From Streptomyces sp. NBC_01294 (lineage in GTDB: Bacteria > Actinomycetota > Actinomycetes > Streptomycetales > Streptomycetaceae), in contig NZ_CP108423.1 in assembly GCF_035917235.1 (NCBI RefSeq), forward strand, positions 5,361,501-5,425,500: a stretch of 64,000 nucleotides of DNA, given 5' to 3'. This document shows positions 52,929 through 61,772 of this stretch, one piece after another. A program made the translations under genes and the position numbers. A model generated the notes under the pieces. The model had not been told where the DNA came from and searched no databases. It worked only from the letters and a program-made list of their open reading frames with translations. Position 1 is the stretch's first letter. The number at the start of each line of letters is the position of its first letter.

Positions 52929-53825
52929 ATGACGACTGCCATCAGCGCGTACCACGCGGGGCCGCTGGCCGTGCAGGAGCGGGCCGGCGTACGCGAACTC
53001 GCCGAGCACGTCGGCCGTTCGATCGGCACCGGCATCCGGGACGTCGCCGCGGCCTTCCTCGGGCTGCAGCCGCACCTGGTCGTCGGGGCGGCCGACGGCG
53101 CGGGGCGGATGTGGGCCTCGCTGCTCACCGGCCCGCCCGGGTTCGTACGGGCCACTGGGCCCGACCGGATCGCGGTCGCGGGCGGGCTACCCGCGGGCGA
53201 TCCGCTCGCCGAGGCGCTGGCCGCGGCCGGGACACGGGTCGGGACCATCGCGCTCGACCCGCGCACCCGGCGCCGGATGCGGCTGAACGGAACCCTCGCG
53301 GTGACGCCCGGGGGCTTCGCCGTCGGGGCCGAGCAGGTCTTCGGGAACTGCCCGAAGTACCTGCAGAAGCGGCAGCCGCTGGAGCTCGCCGCGCAGGGAC
53401 CGGGTGTCGTGCGGCGCGGCAGCGCGCTCACGGCCGGCCAGGCGCGGGCCGTCCGCGCCGCCGACACCTTCTTCGTCGCCACCACGGCGGAGGCGGACGG
53501 GGCCGACGCCAGTCACCGGGGCGGGCTGCCGGGCTTCGTGGAGGTGCTCTCGCCGACCGAGCTGGCCTGGCCGGACTTCGCGGGCAACGCCATGTTCCTG
53601 ACCCTGGGGAACCTGGCGGCCGATCCGCGGGCCGGACTGCTCTTCCCGGACTGGGAGAGCGGGGCGGTCCTCCAGCTCAGCGGCCGGGCCCGGACGGAGT
53701 TCGGGGCCGACGGGAGCCGCCGCACCCGCTTCCTGGTGGAGTCGGTGGTGGAGGGCGTGCACCCGGGGCGGCTGCTGTGGAGCACCCCGGAGTACTCCCC
53801 TCACCTGGGCAGCACCACCAGATAG
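52929..53825 (+). CDS. Pyridoxamine-phosphate-oxidase-like FMN protein
   Basis: A 298-residue protein of the PNPOx-like split-barrel flavin family. Features are LQPHLVVGAADGAGRMWASLL (N-terminal strand pair), MRLNGTLAV (typical RxRxNG turn), NCPKYLQKRQ (family motif) and NAMFLTLGNLAADPRAGLLF. Family members reduce or oxidise small molecules with FMN or F420. Controlled probably by the divergent CGNR regulator. ATG 52929 has GGGGAAGG upstream. Its 3' end overlaps the converging gene at 53801 by 25 bp. Confidence 0.85.
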   Translation: MTTAISAYHAGPLAVQERAGVRELAEHVGRSIGTGIRDVAAAFLGLQPHLVVGAADGAGRMWASLLTGPPGFVRATGPDRIAVAGGLPAGDPLAEALAAAGTRVGTIALDPRTRRRMRLNGTLAVTPGGFAVGAEQVFGNCPKYLQKRQPLELAAQGPGVVRRGSALTAGQARAVRAADTFFVATTAEADGADASHRGGLPGFVEVLSPTELAWPDFAGNAMFLTLGNLAADPRAGLLFPDWESGAVLQLSGRARTEFGADGSRRTRFLVESVVEGVHPGRLLWSTPEYSPHLGSTTR

Positions 53826-54763
53826 GCGGCGGGCTCGCGGTCGCCGGACGCGGTCAGCGCGGTCCGGATGACCGCGGCCTGCTGTTCGGGCCAGTCACGG
53901 AGCTTGCGCGGGGTGATGTGGATGACGGTCACCCCGAGCCGCTCCAGCGTCTCGCGCTTGCGCACGCACTCGGACCACTGCTCGTCCTCCCCCTGGCGCG
54001 GGGCGCGGGTGTCGATCTCGACGGCCACCGCGTGCTCGGGCCAGTACGCGTCGACCCCGCCGAGGTGCGGGCCGCCGGGCAGCCGCAGGTCCACGTTCCA
54101 GACCGGGTCGGGAAGCTCGTAGCCCCGTACGACCTGGTACAGCCGGTCCTCGGCGATGGCCCGGCCCTCCGCGAGGAGCGACTCGACCGCGTCGACCACG
54201 TGCGGCCGGTTCAGCAGCCGGGCCACCGTCAGCTCCCGCACCACGGCGGCCGGTTCGCAGTGCCCGCCGCGGACGGCCTCGCTCAGCAGGCGGCGTACGG
54301 TGCCCGCGTCGGAGAGCTGGGCGACGGCGTCGGCGACGGCCCGCGCGACGGGCGCCACCGGCAGCCCGGTCACCTCCTGGGACCGCGGCGGCGTGTGCGC
54401 GCGCACGATCCGCACGTCCCCGGTGGACCGCAGCCGCCGGGTGCCGGGCACCAGTACGTCGATGTGCGAGAGGGCGAGCAGTGCGGGCGCGGAGGTGAAC
54501 CGGTACAGGGCCAGCGCCGCCAGCCCGGTGATCATGGCCTCGCCCGCGCCGCGGCGCCCCGCGTACAGCAGTGCGGCGTGCAGCCGCTCCTCACTGGTCG
54601 CCGGCCCGGAGTGGAGCAGGAATACCCCGGGCAGGATCTGCTGCCAGGGCCGGCCGGCGGCGTCGGAGGCGGTGACGCCGTGCTCGCGCAGCTGGGCGAG
54701 GGTCAGTACGCGGGGGCGGCTGGCGCTGAGGTGGGCGAGGGGGAGGGGTGCGTTCTGGTTCAT
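53801..54763 (-). CDS. AbiEi-like winged helix fused to DUF559-type nuclease fold
   Basis: A 320-residue protein. The N-terminal part (VLTLAQLREHGVTASDAAGR, LPGVFLLHSGP) resembles type IV antitoxin/AbiEi winged-helix domains. The C-terminal 100 residues match the DUF559/Vsr-like pattern: HLGGVDAYWPEHAVAVEID, then RKRETLERLGVTVIHITPRK. The Asp and Glu of a PD-(D/E)xK-like site are present; the Lys is not obvious. No partner toxin gene is adjacent, so it stands alone. Possible role in DNA interaction or defence, not established. It has its own promoter at 54793-54822. Confidence 0.75.
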   Translation of the reverse strand: MNQNAPLPLAHLSASRPRVLTLAQLREHGVTASDAAGRPWQQILPGVFLLHSGPATSEERLHAALLYAGRRGAGEAMITGLAALALYRFTSAPALLALSHIDVLVPGTRRLRSTGDVRIVRAHTPPRSQEVTGLPVAPVARAVADAVAQLSDAGTVRRLLSEAVRGGHCEPAAVVRELTVARLLNRPHVVDAVESLLAEGRAIAEDRLYQVVRGYELPDPVWNVDLRLPGGPHLGGVDAYWPEHAVAVEIDTRAPRQGEDEQWSECVRKRETLERLGVTVIHITPRKLRDWPEQQAAVIRTALTASGDREPAAYLVVLPR

Positions 54764-54792
54764 GACGCGGTGATTCCCTCAGGCCATGGCCT

Positions 54793-54822
54793 TGCTAACC
54801 CCTGTTACACGCCCGTCGACAA
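54793..54822 (-). promoter_or_regulatory. Promoter of the DUF559-like gene
   Basis: Minus strand: TTGTCG (54822-54817) and TTAGCA (54798-54793), 18 nt apart, about 30 bp before the ATG at 54763. A good match to a housekeeping sigma promoter by eye. Confidence 0.55.
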
Positions 54823-54975
54823 ATCCGGACAAGCCGGGGCTAAAGTACGGGCGTTCGACGGCCGATGGGGGGCGCGGGCGCGGCTGCGGGCGCTGGTGCG
54901 GGATGCCGCTGCGCGGAGCAGTCCCCGCCCCGCCCTTTCTCCATCCCCCAGACTCCGTCCGGGAGGACCCCCAGC

Positions 54976-55068
54976 CGGGCTCTGCCCGGACCCGGTCCTC
55001 AAACGCCGGACGGGCTGGAAGATCCAGCCTCGCCGGCGTTTGAGGCGCGGGGTCTGGGGCGGAGCCCC
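54976..55068. repeat. Dispersed Streptomyces repeat, head-to-head pair
   Basis: A plus-oriented 44-bp copy (55025-55068) faces an inverted relative (54976-55019). The long arms pair as 54998-55009 with 55033-55044 and 55013-55019 with 55023-55029, forming a large cruciform at the 3' end of the second pepN. Confidence 0.8.
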
Positions 55069-55086
55069 GGGAAGCCGAGCCGCAGG

Positions 55087-57645
55087 CTAGCTGCCGGCCG
55101 TCGCGTCGCACCGCTGCGCGGCAAGGGCCCTGGCCAGGTCGTCGCGGGACTCCAGCACCAGGCGGCGCAGGGCCGGCGGAGCCGAAGCGTGCGCCGACAG
55201 CCAGGCGTCGGTGGCGTCCAGCGTGGCCGCGTCGCCCTGGAGCGACGGGTACAGCCCCTTCACCACGTCCATCGCGATCTGGATCGACCGCTCCGCCCAC
55301 ACCCGCTCGATCACCTCGAAGTAGCGCCCCGCGTAGACGGCCAGCAGGCCCCGCTGCGAAGACTGCTGCATGCCCGCGATCGTCGCCTCCACCAGCGCGT
55401 TGGACAGGGCGTCCGACTCGACGACCGCCGTCCACGCCTGGTCCTTCACCGCCTGCGACGGCCGCGCCGCCAGGCACCGGACCTGGTGCCGCTTGCCCGA
55501 CGCCGTGTCGTCGCGCGCCAGTTCGGCGCCGAGCGCGCCCTCGTCCACCGCCCCGTGCGCGGCCAGCGGCAGCAGGAAGTCCCAGCGCAGCTCCTGGTCC
55601 ACGTCCAGCCCGTCGATCCGCGCCGACCCCTCCAGCAGCCCCAGCAGCAGCTGGAAGTCGCCCTCCGTCGCCGCGCTCGCCGCGAAGAAGCGGGCCCACG
55701 TCAGCTGGTGCTCCGACCCCGGCTCCGCCAGCCGCAGTTCGTGCAGCGCGCCCGCCGCCAGCTGCCGGCCGCCCTGCTCGCGCCAGTCCGGCGCCGCGTA
55801 GTGGGTGACCGAGGTCAGGGCCTGGCCGTGCAGCATCTGCAGGACGCCCACGTCGCTCTCGCGGCCCGCGTGCGCCAGGACCAGCGAGACGAAGTCGCGC
55901 GCCGGCATCAGGCCGTCCCGCGTCAGGTTCCACAGCGCCGACCAGCTCAGCGCCCGCGCGAGGGGGTCCGTCAGGTCGCCGAGGTGCGCCCGCAGCGTGG
56001 CCAGCGAGGCCTCGTCGAAGCGGATCTTGCAGTAGGTGAGGTCCTCGTCGTTGACCAGGACCAGGTCGGGCCGCTCCGTGCCCGCCAGCTCCGCGACCAC
56101 GGTCCGCGCGCCCGCCACGTCGGCGTCGGCCCGCGCGTAGCGCACCAGGGTGCCGTCGGACTCCAGCCGGTACAGGCCCACCGCGACCCGGTGCGGCCGG
56201 AGCTCCTCGCCCTCCTGCACGACCGCCAGCTCCGTCACGTGCCCGGCCGCGTCGCAGGTGATCACGGGGGTGAGCACGTTCACGCCCGCGGTCTGCAGCC
56301 AGGCCCGCGACCACTCGGCCATGTCCCGGCCGGAGACCTCCGCGAGCACCGACAGCAGGTCGTCCAGCGTGGTGTTCCCGTACGCGTTGGCCTTGAAGTA
56401 GCGCCGCGCGCCCTCCAGGAACGCCTCGCGTCCCACGTAGGCGACGAGCTGCTTGAGCACCGCCGCGCCCTTGGCGTAGGTGATGCCGTCGAAGTTCAGC
56501 TTGGCGTCCTCCAGGTCACGGATGTCGGCCGTGATCGGGTGCGTGGACGGCAGCTGGTCGGCGCGGTAGGCCCACGACTTGCGGCTGTTGGCGAAGGTGA
56601 CCCACGCCTGGTCGAAGCGGGTGGCCTCGACGAGTCCGAAGGACCCCATGAAGTCGGCGAAGGACTCCTTGAGCCACAGGTCGTCCCACCACTTCATGGT
56701 GACGAGGTCGCCGAACCACATGTGGGCCATCTCGTGCAGGATGACGTTCGCGCGCCGCTCGTACGAGGCCTGCGTGACCTTGCCGCGGAAGATGTACTCC
56801 TCCCGGAAGGTCACCATCCCCGGGTTCTCCATGGCGCCCAGGTTGTACTCCGGCACGAAGGCCTGGTCGTACTTCCCGAAGGGGTACGGGTAGTCGAAGA
56901 TCTCGTGGAAGAGGTCGAAGCCCTGCTTGGTGACGAGGAAGACGTCGTCGGAGTCGAAGTGCTTCGCCAGCCCCTTGCGGCACATCGCGCCCAGCGGGAT
57001 GGTCAGGTCCCCGCGGGTGTAGGAGTCCGTCACGTAGTGGTAGGGACCCGCCACCACGCACGTGATGTACGTGGAGATCGGCGCGGTCTCGGCGAACCGC
57101 CAGACCCCGGCCTCGCGGGACTCCTCGGCGCCGTTGCTCCACACCTGCCAGCCCTCGGGGGCGGCCACCTCGAAGCGGTAGGGCGCCTTCAGGTCGGGCT
57201 GTTCGAAGTTCGCGTACACCCGCCGTGCGTCGGCCGGCTCGTACTGGGTGTAGAGGTAGACCTCGCCGTCCTCCGGGTCCACGAACCGGTGCAGGCCCTC
57301 GCCCGTCCGGCTGTAGGCGCAGTTCGCGTCCACCACCAGGACGTTCTCGGCGGCCAGCCCGTCCAGGGCGATCCGGGACCCGTCGAAGACGGCGGCCGCG
57401 TCCAGCGCGCGCCCGTTCAGGGTCACGGTGTTCACCGAAGGGGCGATCAGGTCCGCGAAGGTGGAGGTGCCGGGGGCGGTGGCCCGGAAGCGGACCGTCG
57501 TCACCGAGCGGAAGGTCCGGGGACCCTCGGCCGGCTCGGCCTCGTCGACCGCGGACCGGATGTCGAGGACCACCTCGTACCCGTCGACGGACAGCAGCTC
57601 GGCCCGCTCGCGGGCCTCGTCGCGGGACAGATTCTCTCCGGGCAC
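55087..57645 (-). CDS. pepN: Aminopeptidase N, M1 family (copy 2)
   Basis: An 852-residue M1 aminopeptidase. GAMEN is at 270-274; the zinc site is HEMAH at 304-308 with Glu327 in WLKESFA; the family start is PGENLSRDEARERAELL. GTG 57645 has AAGGAG 6-7 nt upstream. It is divergent, over 140 bp, from the DsbA-family nitroreductase, the same pair as pepN/Rv2466c in M. tuberculosis (from memory), so this copy is probably the ancestral one. It differs enough from the first copy to suggest divided specificity. Confidence 0.94.
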   Translation of the reverse strand: MPGENLSRDEARERAELLSVDGYEVVLDIRSAVDEAEPAEGPRTFRSVTTVRFRATAPGTSTFADLIAPSVNTVTLNGRALDAAAVFDGSRIALDGLAAENVLVVDANCAYSRTGEGLHRFVDPEDGEVYLYTQYEPADARRVYANFEQPDLKAPYRFEVAAPEGWQVWSNGAEESREAGVWRFAETAPISTYITCVVAGPYHYVTDSYTRGDLTIPLGAMCRKGLAKHFDSDDVFLVTKQGFDLFHEIFDYPYPFGKYDQAFVPEYNLGAMENPGMVTFREEYIFRGKVTQASYERRANVILHEMAHMWFGDLVTMKWWDDLWLKESFADFMGSFGLVEATRFDQAWVTFANSRKSWAYRADQLPSTHPITADIRDLEDAKLNFDGITYAKGAAVLKQLVAYVGREAFLEGARRYFKANAYGNTTLDDLLSVLAEVSGRDMAEWSRAWLQTAGVNVLTPVITCDAAGHVTELAVVQEGEELRPHRVAVGLYRLESDGTLVRYARADADVAGARTVVAELAGTERPDLVLVNDEDLTYCKIRFDEASLATLRAHLGDLTDPLARALSWSALWNLTRDGLMPARDFVSLVLAHAGRESDVGVLQMLHGQALTSVTHYAAPDWREQGGRQLAAGALHELRLAEPGSEHQLTWARFFAASAATEGDFQLLLGLLEGSARIDGLDVDQELRWDFLLPLAAHGAVDEGALGAELARDDTASGKRHQVRCLAARPSQAVKDQAWTAVVESDALSNALVEATIAGMQQSSQRGLLAVYAGRYFEVIERVWAERSIQIAMDVVKGLYPSLQGDAATLDATDAWLSAHASAPPALRRLVLESRDDLARALAAQRCDATAGS

Positions 57646-57785
57646 GTGCACTCCTTCGTGCGTGATCGCGTTCTTGCGTCGAATCCTCGCACGAGGGGAA
57701 TGCGCGCGCCCCGGTCCTGGTTGCGCACGGTGGACGTCGGCCAGCGATGGCCTTTTTTCGACCGACACCCAGACTGAGGAGAGAC

Positions 57786-58430
57786 ATGACCGACACCCAG
57801 GTGCGCGAGAAGACCCCGGTCGACTTCTGGTTCGACCCGCTCTGCCCTTGGGCCTGGATGACGTCCCGTTGGATGCTCGAGGTCGAGAAGGTCCGCGACA
57901 TCGAGGTCCGCTGGCACGTGATGAGCCTCGCCGTCCTCAACGAGAACAAGCTCGACGAGCTGCCCGAGACCTACCGCGAGCTGCTCGGCCCCAAGGGCTG
58001 GGCCCCGGTGCGCGTGGTCATAGCGGCCCAGCAGAAGCACGGCGACGAGGTCACCGGCAAGCTCTACACCGCGCTAGGCACCCGCATCCACAACGACGAG
58101 AAGGGCCCGACCCGCGAGGTGATCGCCGAGGCGCTGGCCGAGGTCGGCCTGCCGGCCGAGCTGCTCGCGTACGCCGACTCGGACGAGTACGACGAGGTGC
58201 TGCGGGCCTCCCACAACAACGGCATCGACCGGGTCGGCCAGGAGGTCGGCACCCCGGTGATCTCCGTTCCGGGCGCCGAGGGCGAGGTCGCCTTCTTCGG
58301 CCCCGTCGTCACCCCGACCCCGCGCGGCGAGGCCGCAGCCCGGCTGTGGGACGGCACCCTGCTCGTCGCCTCCACCCCCGGCTTCTACGAGATCAAGCGC
58401 ACCCGCACCCAGGGCCCGTCCTTCGAGTAG
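57786..58430 (+). CDS. DsbA-family mycothiol-type nitroreductase (Rv2466c-like)
   Basis: A 214-residue DsbA-fold protein. The active site in VDFWFDPLCPWAWMTSRW is Cys20-Pro-Trp-Ala23. The mycobacterial Rv2466c enzyme has CPWC, so the second Cys is absent here, giving a monothiol site that could still work with mycothiol. The cis-Pro loop VGTPVISVPG and helical insert NNGIDRVGQEVG are present. ATG 57786 (MTDTQVREKT) has GAGGAGAG upstream. Role: mycothiol-dependent reduction or detoxification, inferred from family and neighbour pepN. Confidence 0.88.
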   Translation: MTDTQVREKTPVDFWFDPLCPWAWMTSRWMLEVEKVRDIEVRWHVMSLAVLNENKLDELPETYRELLGPKGWAPVRVVIAAQQKHGDEVTGKLYTALGTRIHNDEKGPTREVIAEALAEVGLPAELLAYADSDEYDEVLRASHNNGIDRVGQEVGTPVISVPGAEGEVAFFGPVVTPTPRGEAAARLWDGTLLVASTPGFYEIKRTRTQGPSFE

Positions 58431-58448
58431 TCCCCGCCGGCGCACACA

Positions 58449-58485
58449 GAAGACCCCCGTGAGTCACGTCCTCACGGGGGTCTTC
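58449..58485. terminator. Terminator with 15-bp perfect stem
   Basis: GAAGACCCCCGTGAG (58449-58463) pairs with CTCACGGGGGTCTTC (58471-58485) around a 7-nt loop, between convergent nitroreductase and sodF. Confidence 0.9.
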
Positions 58486-58550
58486 CGCTGGACACGTCCG
58501 CCGGTGAAGGTTGAGAAGACGATCACGAGGCGGACGGGCTCGCGGTGCGA

Positions 58551-59207
58551 TCAGCCCTTGGCGGGGATCAGCAGCGGAGTGTTGGCCTTGGCGTCGGCGT
58601 AGCGCCTGGACACGTCCTGCCAGTTGACGACGTTCCACATCGCCTCGATGAAGTCCACCTTCTGGTTCTTGTACTGAAGGTAGAAGGCGTGCTCCCAGGC
58701 GTCGAAGACCAGGACCGGGGTGCTGGCCACGCCCACGTTGCCCTGGTGGTCGTAGACCTGCTCGACGATCAGGCGGCCGCTGACGGGCTCGTACGCGAGC
58801 ACGCCCCAGCCGGAGCCCTGCGTCGCGGAGGAGGCGAAGGTCAGCTGCTTCTTGAACTTCGCGAAGGAGCCGAAGGACTCGGTGATCGCGTCGGACAGGT
58901 CGCCCAGGCCGTCGGCCGCGGTGGGCTCGCCGCCGCCCTCGCCGGTCTTCGGGCTGGCCATGTTGTGCCAGTAGATGCTGTGCAGGATGTGGCCGGAGAG
59001 GTGGAACGCGAGGTTCTTCTCAAGGCCGTTGAGGGCGCCCCAGTTCTCCTTGTCGCGCGCCTCCGCCAGTTGCTCCAGCGTGTTGTTGGCGCCCGTGACG
59101 TAGGCCGCGTGGTGCTTGTCGTGGTGCAGCTCGATGATCTGCGGGTTGATCACCGGCTCGAGAGCCGCGTAGTCGTACGGAAGCTCAGGAAGCGTGTAGA
59201 TGGCCAT
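58551..59207 (-). CDS. sodF: Iron superoxide dismutase SodF
   Basis: A 218-residue Fe/Mn-type superoxide dismutase that removes superoxide in the cytoplasm. Metal ligands are His28 in [10 protein letters not shown], a His in [10 protein letters not shown], and Asp and His in [27 protein letters not shown] is also typical. ATG 59207 ([13 protein letters not shown]). A Nur-type box lies 36-52 bp upstream, as for Streptomyces sodF, which nickel-loaded Nur represses when the nickel enzyme SodN can replace it. That supports the iron form. Confidence 0.95.
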   Translation of the reverse strand: MAIYTLPELPYDYAALEPVINPQIIELHHDKHHAAYVTGANNTLEQLAEARDKENWGALNGLEKNLAFHLSGHILHSIYWHNMASPKTGEGGGEPTAADGLGDLSDAITESFGSFAKFKKQLTFASSATQGSGWGVLAYEPVSGRLIVEQVYDHQGNVGVASTPVLVFDAWEHAFYLQYKNQKVDFIEAMWNVVNWQDVSRRYADAKANTPLLIPAKG

Positions 59208-59242
59208 GCGTTATCCGGTCCCCTCGGCGTGCCAACTGCTTA

Positions 59243-59259
59243 TTGCAATCAATGCGCAA
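59243..59259 (-). promoter_or_regulatory. Nur box upstream of sodF
   Basis: TTGCAA-TCAAT-GCGCAA fits the Nur consensus tTGCaa-N5-ttGCAA known from S. coelicolor, at 5 of 6 positions or better in each half. It is placed to cover the sodF promoter. Confidence 0.85.
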
Positions 59260-59312
59260 CTGCACGCTAGCAGTATCTATTCCAGGTCACACGTAAGGGT
59301 TGCCTCTGTAAA

Positions 59313-59355
59313 AACGAAGGCGGGCCCCGTGCTTTCGCACGGGGCCCGCCTCGTT
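59313..59355 (-). terminator. Intrinsic terminator of the APC permease gene
   Basis: A 14-bp perfect stem (59319-59332 with 59337-59350) has a TTTC loop and extra outer pairs. On the minus strand it is followed by TTTTT, a classical U-tract that is uncommon in Streptomyces. Confidence 0.9.
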
Positions 59356-59366
59356 CTGCGGGGCCG

Positions 59367-60767
59367 TCAGGTCCTGGCGGCGGCCCGGCGCTGCAGCACG
59401 TATCCGGTCACCGCGAGGGCGACGGTGAGCCCGCCGGTGAAGATCACCTGGACCCGGGTGTCCTCGCCCAGCGCCATCAGCACCAGGACCCCGGCGACCC
59501 CGGCCAGCGCCACCCAGGTCAGGTACGGGAAGCCCCACATCCGCACGACCAGCTTCTCGGGGGCCTCGCGCTCCAGGCGCCGGCGCAGCACGAACTGCGA
59601 GACGGCGATGAAGCCCCAGACGATGAGGATGACCCCGCCGACCATGTTCAGCAGCCAGGCGAACAGGGTGTCGGGATACCAGTGCGACAGCAGCACGGTG
59701 ACGAAGCCGAAGCCGCAGGAGGCGAGCACCGCCCGGCGCGGCACCCGGCCGGTGACCTTGCCCAGCGCCTTGGGGCCCTGGCCGCGGGAGACGAGGGAGT
59801 AGGCCATGCGCGAGGAGCCGTAGATGTTGGCGTTCATCGCGGACAGCAGGGCGATCAGGATGACCACGTTCATGATCTCGCCGGCGGCCGGGATGCCCAG
59901 GTGGTCCAGGGTGGCCGCGTACGGGCCGTCCGCCGTGACCGCCGGGTCGTTCCAGGGCAGCAGGGTGACGATGACCAGCATGGAGCCGACGTAGACGATC
60001 GCGATCCGCCACATGGTGGTCCGCACCGCCTTGGCCACGCCGGCGACGGGGTCCTCGGACTCGGCGGCCGCGATGGTCACCGTCTCCAGCCCGCCGTACG
60101 CGACGACCGAGGCGAGCAGTCCGACCAGCAGGCCGTCCACGCCGTGGGGCAGGAAGCCGCCGTCGTGGAGCAGGTTGGCGGTGCCGGGGGCGCCGGTGCC
60201 GGGCAGCAGGCCGAGTACGGCGAGCACGCCCAGGCCCAGGAAGAGGGCGATCGCGCCGATCTTGAGCGCGGCGAACCAGAACTCGAACTCGCCGAAGTTC
60301 GAGACGGCGGCGAGGTTGGAGCCGCAGAACAGCGCCATGAAGACCAGCACCCACATCCAGGAGGGGGTGCCCGGGAACCAGCCCGTCATGATGTGCGCCG
60401 CGCCGATGGCCTCGATGGCCACGCCCACGCACAGCAGGGTCCAGAACATCCAGCCGGCGGTGAATCCGGCCCAGGGGCCGATCGCCCGCTCCGCGTGGAC
60501 CGAGAACGACCCGGAGGCGGGGTTGGCCGCCGACATCTCGCCGAGCATCCGCATCACGAACATCACCAGCAGCCCGGACGCGGCGTAGGCGAGCACGATC
60601 GAGGGACCCGCGGCGGCGATGCCGGCGCCGGAGCCGACGAAGAGTCCGGCGCCGATGACACCGCCGAGGGCGATCATCGAGAGGTGGCGCTGCTTGAGGC
60701 CGTTGCCGAGGGGTGATCCGGCGCCGGTCTGCGGTGCTTCGGGGGGTGTCAGGGTGCTCTGGCTCAT
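59367..60767 (-). CDS. APC-family amino-acid permease (copy 1)
   Basis: A 466-residue transporter with about 12 membrane helices. The substrate loop MIALGGVIGAGLFVGSGAGI and NFGEFEFWFAALKIGAIALF are typical of GABA/aromatic/asparagine-type permeases of the AAT subfamily. It is about half identical by eye to the second permease at 61773. ATG 60767 begins MSQSTLTPPEAP. The exact amino acid is not readable. It is divergent from an SDR gene. Confidence 0.92.
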   Translation of the reverse strand: MSQSTLTPPEAPQTGAGSPLGNGLKQRHLSMIALGGVIGAGLFVGSGAGIAAAGPSIVLAYAASGLLVMFVMRMLGEMSAANPASGSFSVHAERAIGPWAGFTAGWMFWTLLCVGVAIEAIGAAHIMTGWFPGTPSWMWVLVFMALFCGSNLAAVSNFGEFEFWFAALKIGAIALFLGLGVLAVLGLLPGTGAPGTANLLHDGGFLPHGVDGLLVGLLASVVAYGGLETVTIAAAESEDPVAGVAKAVRTTMWRIAIVYVGSMLVIVTLLPWNDPAVTADGPYAATLDHLGIPAAGEIMNVVILIALLSAMNANIYGSSRMAYSLVSRGQGPKALGKVTGRVPRRAVLASCGFGFVTVLLSHWYPDTLFAWLLNMVGGVILIVWGFIAVSQFVLRRRLEREAPEKLVVRMWGFPYLTWVALAGVAGVLVLMALGEDTRVQVIFTGGLTVALAVTGYVLQRRAAART

Positions 60768-60879
60768 TTGCGCCAGTCTGCCGAGTGTCCGATCGCCGGA
60801 CGTTTCGTGTCCGTTATCCGGACGATGGCTTCACGGTTCGTGATCATCCCCGTACGCTCGCGGCGACATCGCAGCCACC

Positions 60880-60911
60880 GGATGCGGCGGATGCGGCGGA
60901 TGCGGCGGATG
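60880..60911. repeat. GGATGCGGC tandem repeat upstream of SDR
   Basis: Three perfect 9-bp GGATGCGGC units plus a partial fourth lie 24 bp before the SDR start codon, close to its ribosome site. If translated in the SDR frame they would read as Ala-Asp repeats, but the start at 60935 with GAGGGGGG leaves them untranslated. Confidence 0.8.
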
Positions 60912-60934
60912 TACGGGATCGAGGGGGGCAGCCG

Positions 60935-61717
60935 ATGGGCCGGACCGTGACAGGACTTCGCAGCACCGGCCGGGGCGTACTCGTCACCGGCGCCTCCCGG
61001 GGGATCGGCCGGGCGATCGCGGCCGCCTTCGCCCGGCAGGGCGACCGGGTCGTCGTCCACTGCTCCGCCCGGCGGGCGGACGCGGAGGAGACCCTCGCCT
61101 CCCTGGAGGGGGAGGGTCACGTCCTGGTCGCCGCGGACCTCGGTGACCCGGCCCGCGTCGAGGCCCTGGCGGCCGAGGCGGAGGTGGCGCTCGGCGGCGT
61201 GGACGTCCTGGTCAACAACGCCGCCGTCATGGTCGCCCACCCGCTGCCGGACACCTCGTACGAGGGCTGGCAGGAGGCCTGGCGGCGGACCGTCGACGTG
61301 AACCTCTTCGGCGCCGCCAACCTGAGCCACTGCGTCGCGCGCCGCATGATCGAAGCGGGACGCGAGGGACGCATCGTCAACATCGGCTCGCGCGGCGCCT
61401 TCCGGGGCGAGCCCGACCACCCCGCCTACGGCGCGACCAAGGCCGCGGTCCATGCCCTGGGCCAGTCCCTCGCCGTGTCCCTCGCCCCGCACGGCATCGC
61501 CGTCGCCTCCGTCGCACCCGGCTTCGTCGCCACCGAGCGGGTCGCCGGCCGGCTGGAGGGGCCCGAGGGCGCCGGCATCCGGGCGCAGAGCCCCTTCGGC
61601 CGGGTCGCGGACCCGGAAGAGATCGCCTCCGCCGTGCTCTACCTGGCCTCCCCCGAGGCGGCCTGGAGTTCGGGCACGGTCCTCGACGTCAACGGGGCCT
61701 CCTACCTGCGCACCTGA
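60935..61717 (+). CDS. Short-chain dehydrogenase/reductase (SDR)
   Basis: A 260-residue Rossmann-fold oxidoreductase. The cofactor motif is VTGASRGIGRAI, NNAAVM follows, and the catalytic residues are Ser in NIGSRGAF and Tyr-x3-Lys in YGATKAA. The end VLDVNGASYLRT is typical of FabG-like SDRs. ATG 60935 is preceded by GAGGGGGG; an open frame extends upstream through the tandem repeat. Substrate unknown. It sits alone between two minus-strand amino-acid permeases. Confidence 0.9.
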   Translation: MGRTVTGLRSTGRGVLVTGASRGIGRAIAAAFARQGDRVVVHCSARRADAEETLASLEGEGHVLVAADLGDPARVEALAAEAEVALGGVDVLVNNAAVMVAHPLPDTSYEGWQEAWRRTVDVNLFGAANLSHCVARRMIEAGREGRIVNIGSRGAFRGEPDHPAYGATKAAVHALGQSLAVSLAPHGIAVASVAPGFVATERVAGRLEGPEGAGIRAQSPFGRVADPEEIASAVLYLASPEAAWSSGTVLDVNGASYLRT

Positions 61718-61719
61718 GA

Positions 61720-61759
61720 AGAGCGGACCCTCCGTGCCGCGGCACGGATGGTCCGCTCT
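61720..61759. terminator. Bidirectional terminator hairpin
   Basis: AGAGCGGACC (61720-61729) pairs with GGTCCGCTCT (61750-61759); after one C-T mismatch an inner stem TCCGTGCC/GGCACGGA continues. It lies between convergent SDR and permease genes. Confidence 0.85.
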
Positions 61760-61772
61760 CCCGGCTCGCTCG

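Larger units (their letters stand above)
54764..55086. other. Intergenic region: promoter and repeat cruciform
   Basis: Holds the promoter of the minus-strand gene at its left end and the head-to-head dispersed repeats before the pepN stop. Between them (about 54830-54950) nothing gene-like is visible. Confidence 0.6.

Noticed and set aside
53111..55090. 659-codon plus-strand open frame overlapping the oxidase gene
   Set aside because: Runs out of frame through the oxidase gene and antisense through the next; composition is shadow-like.
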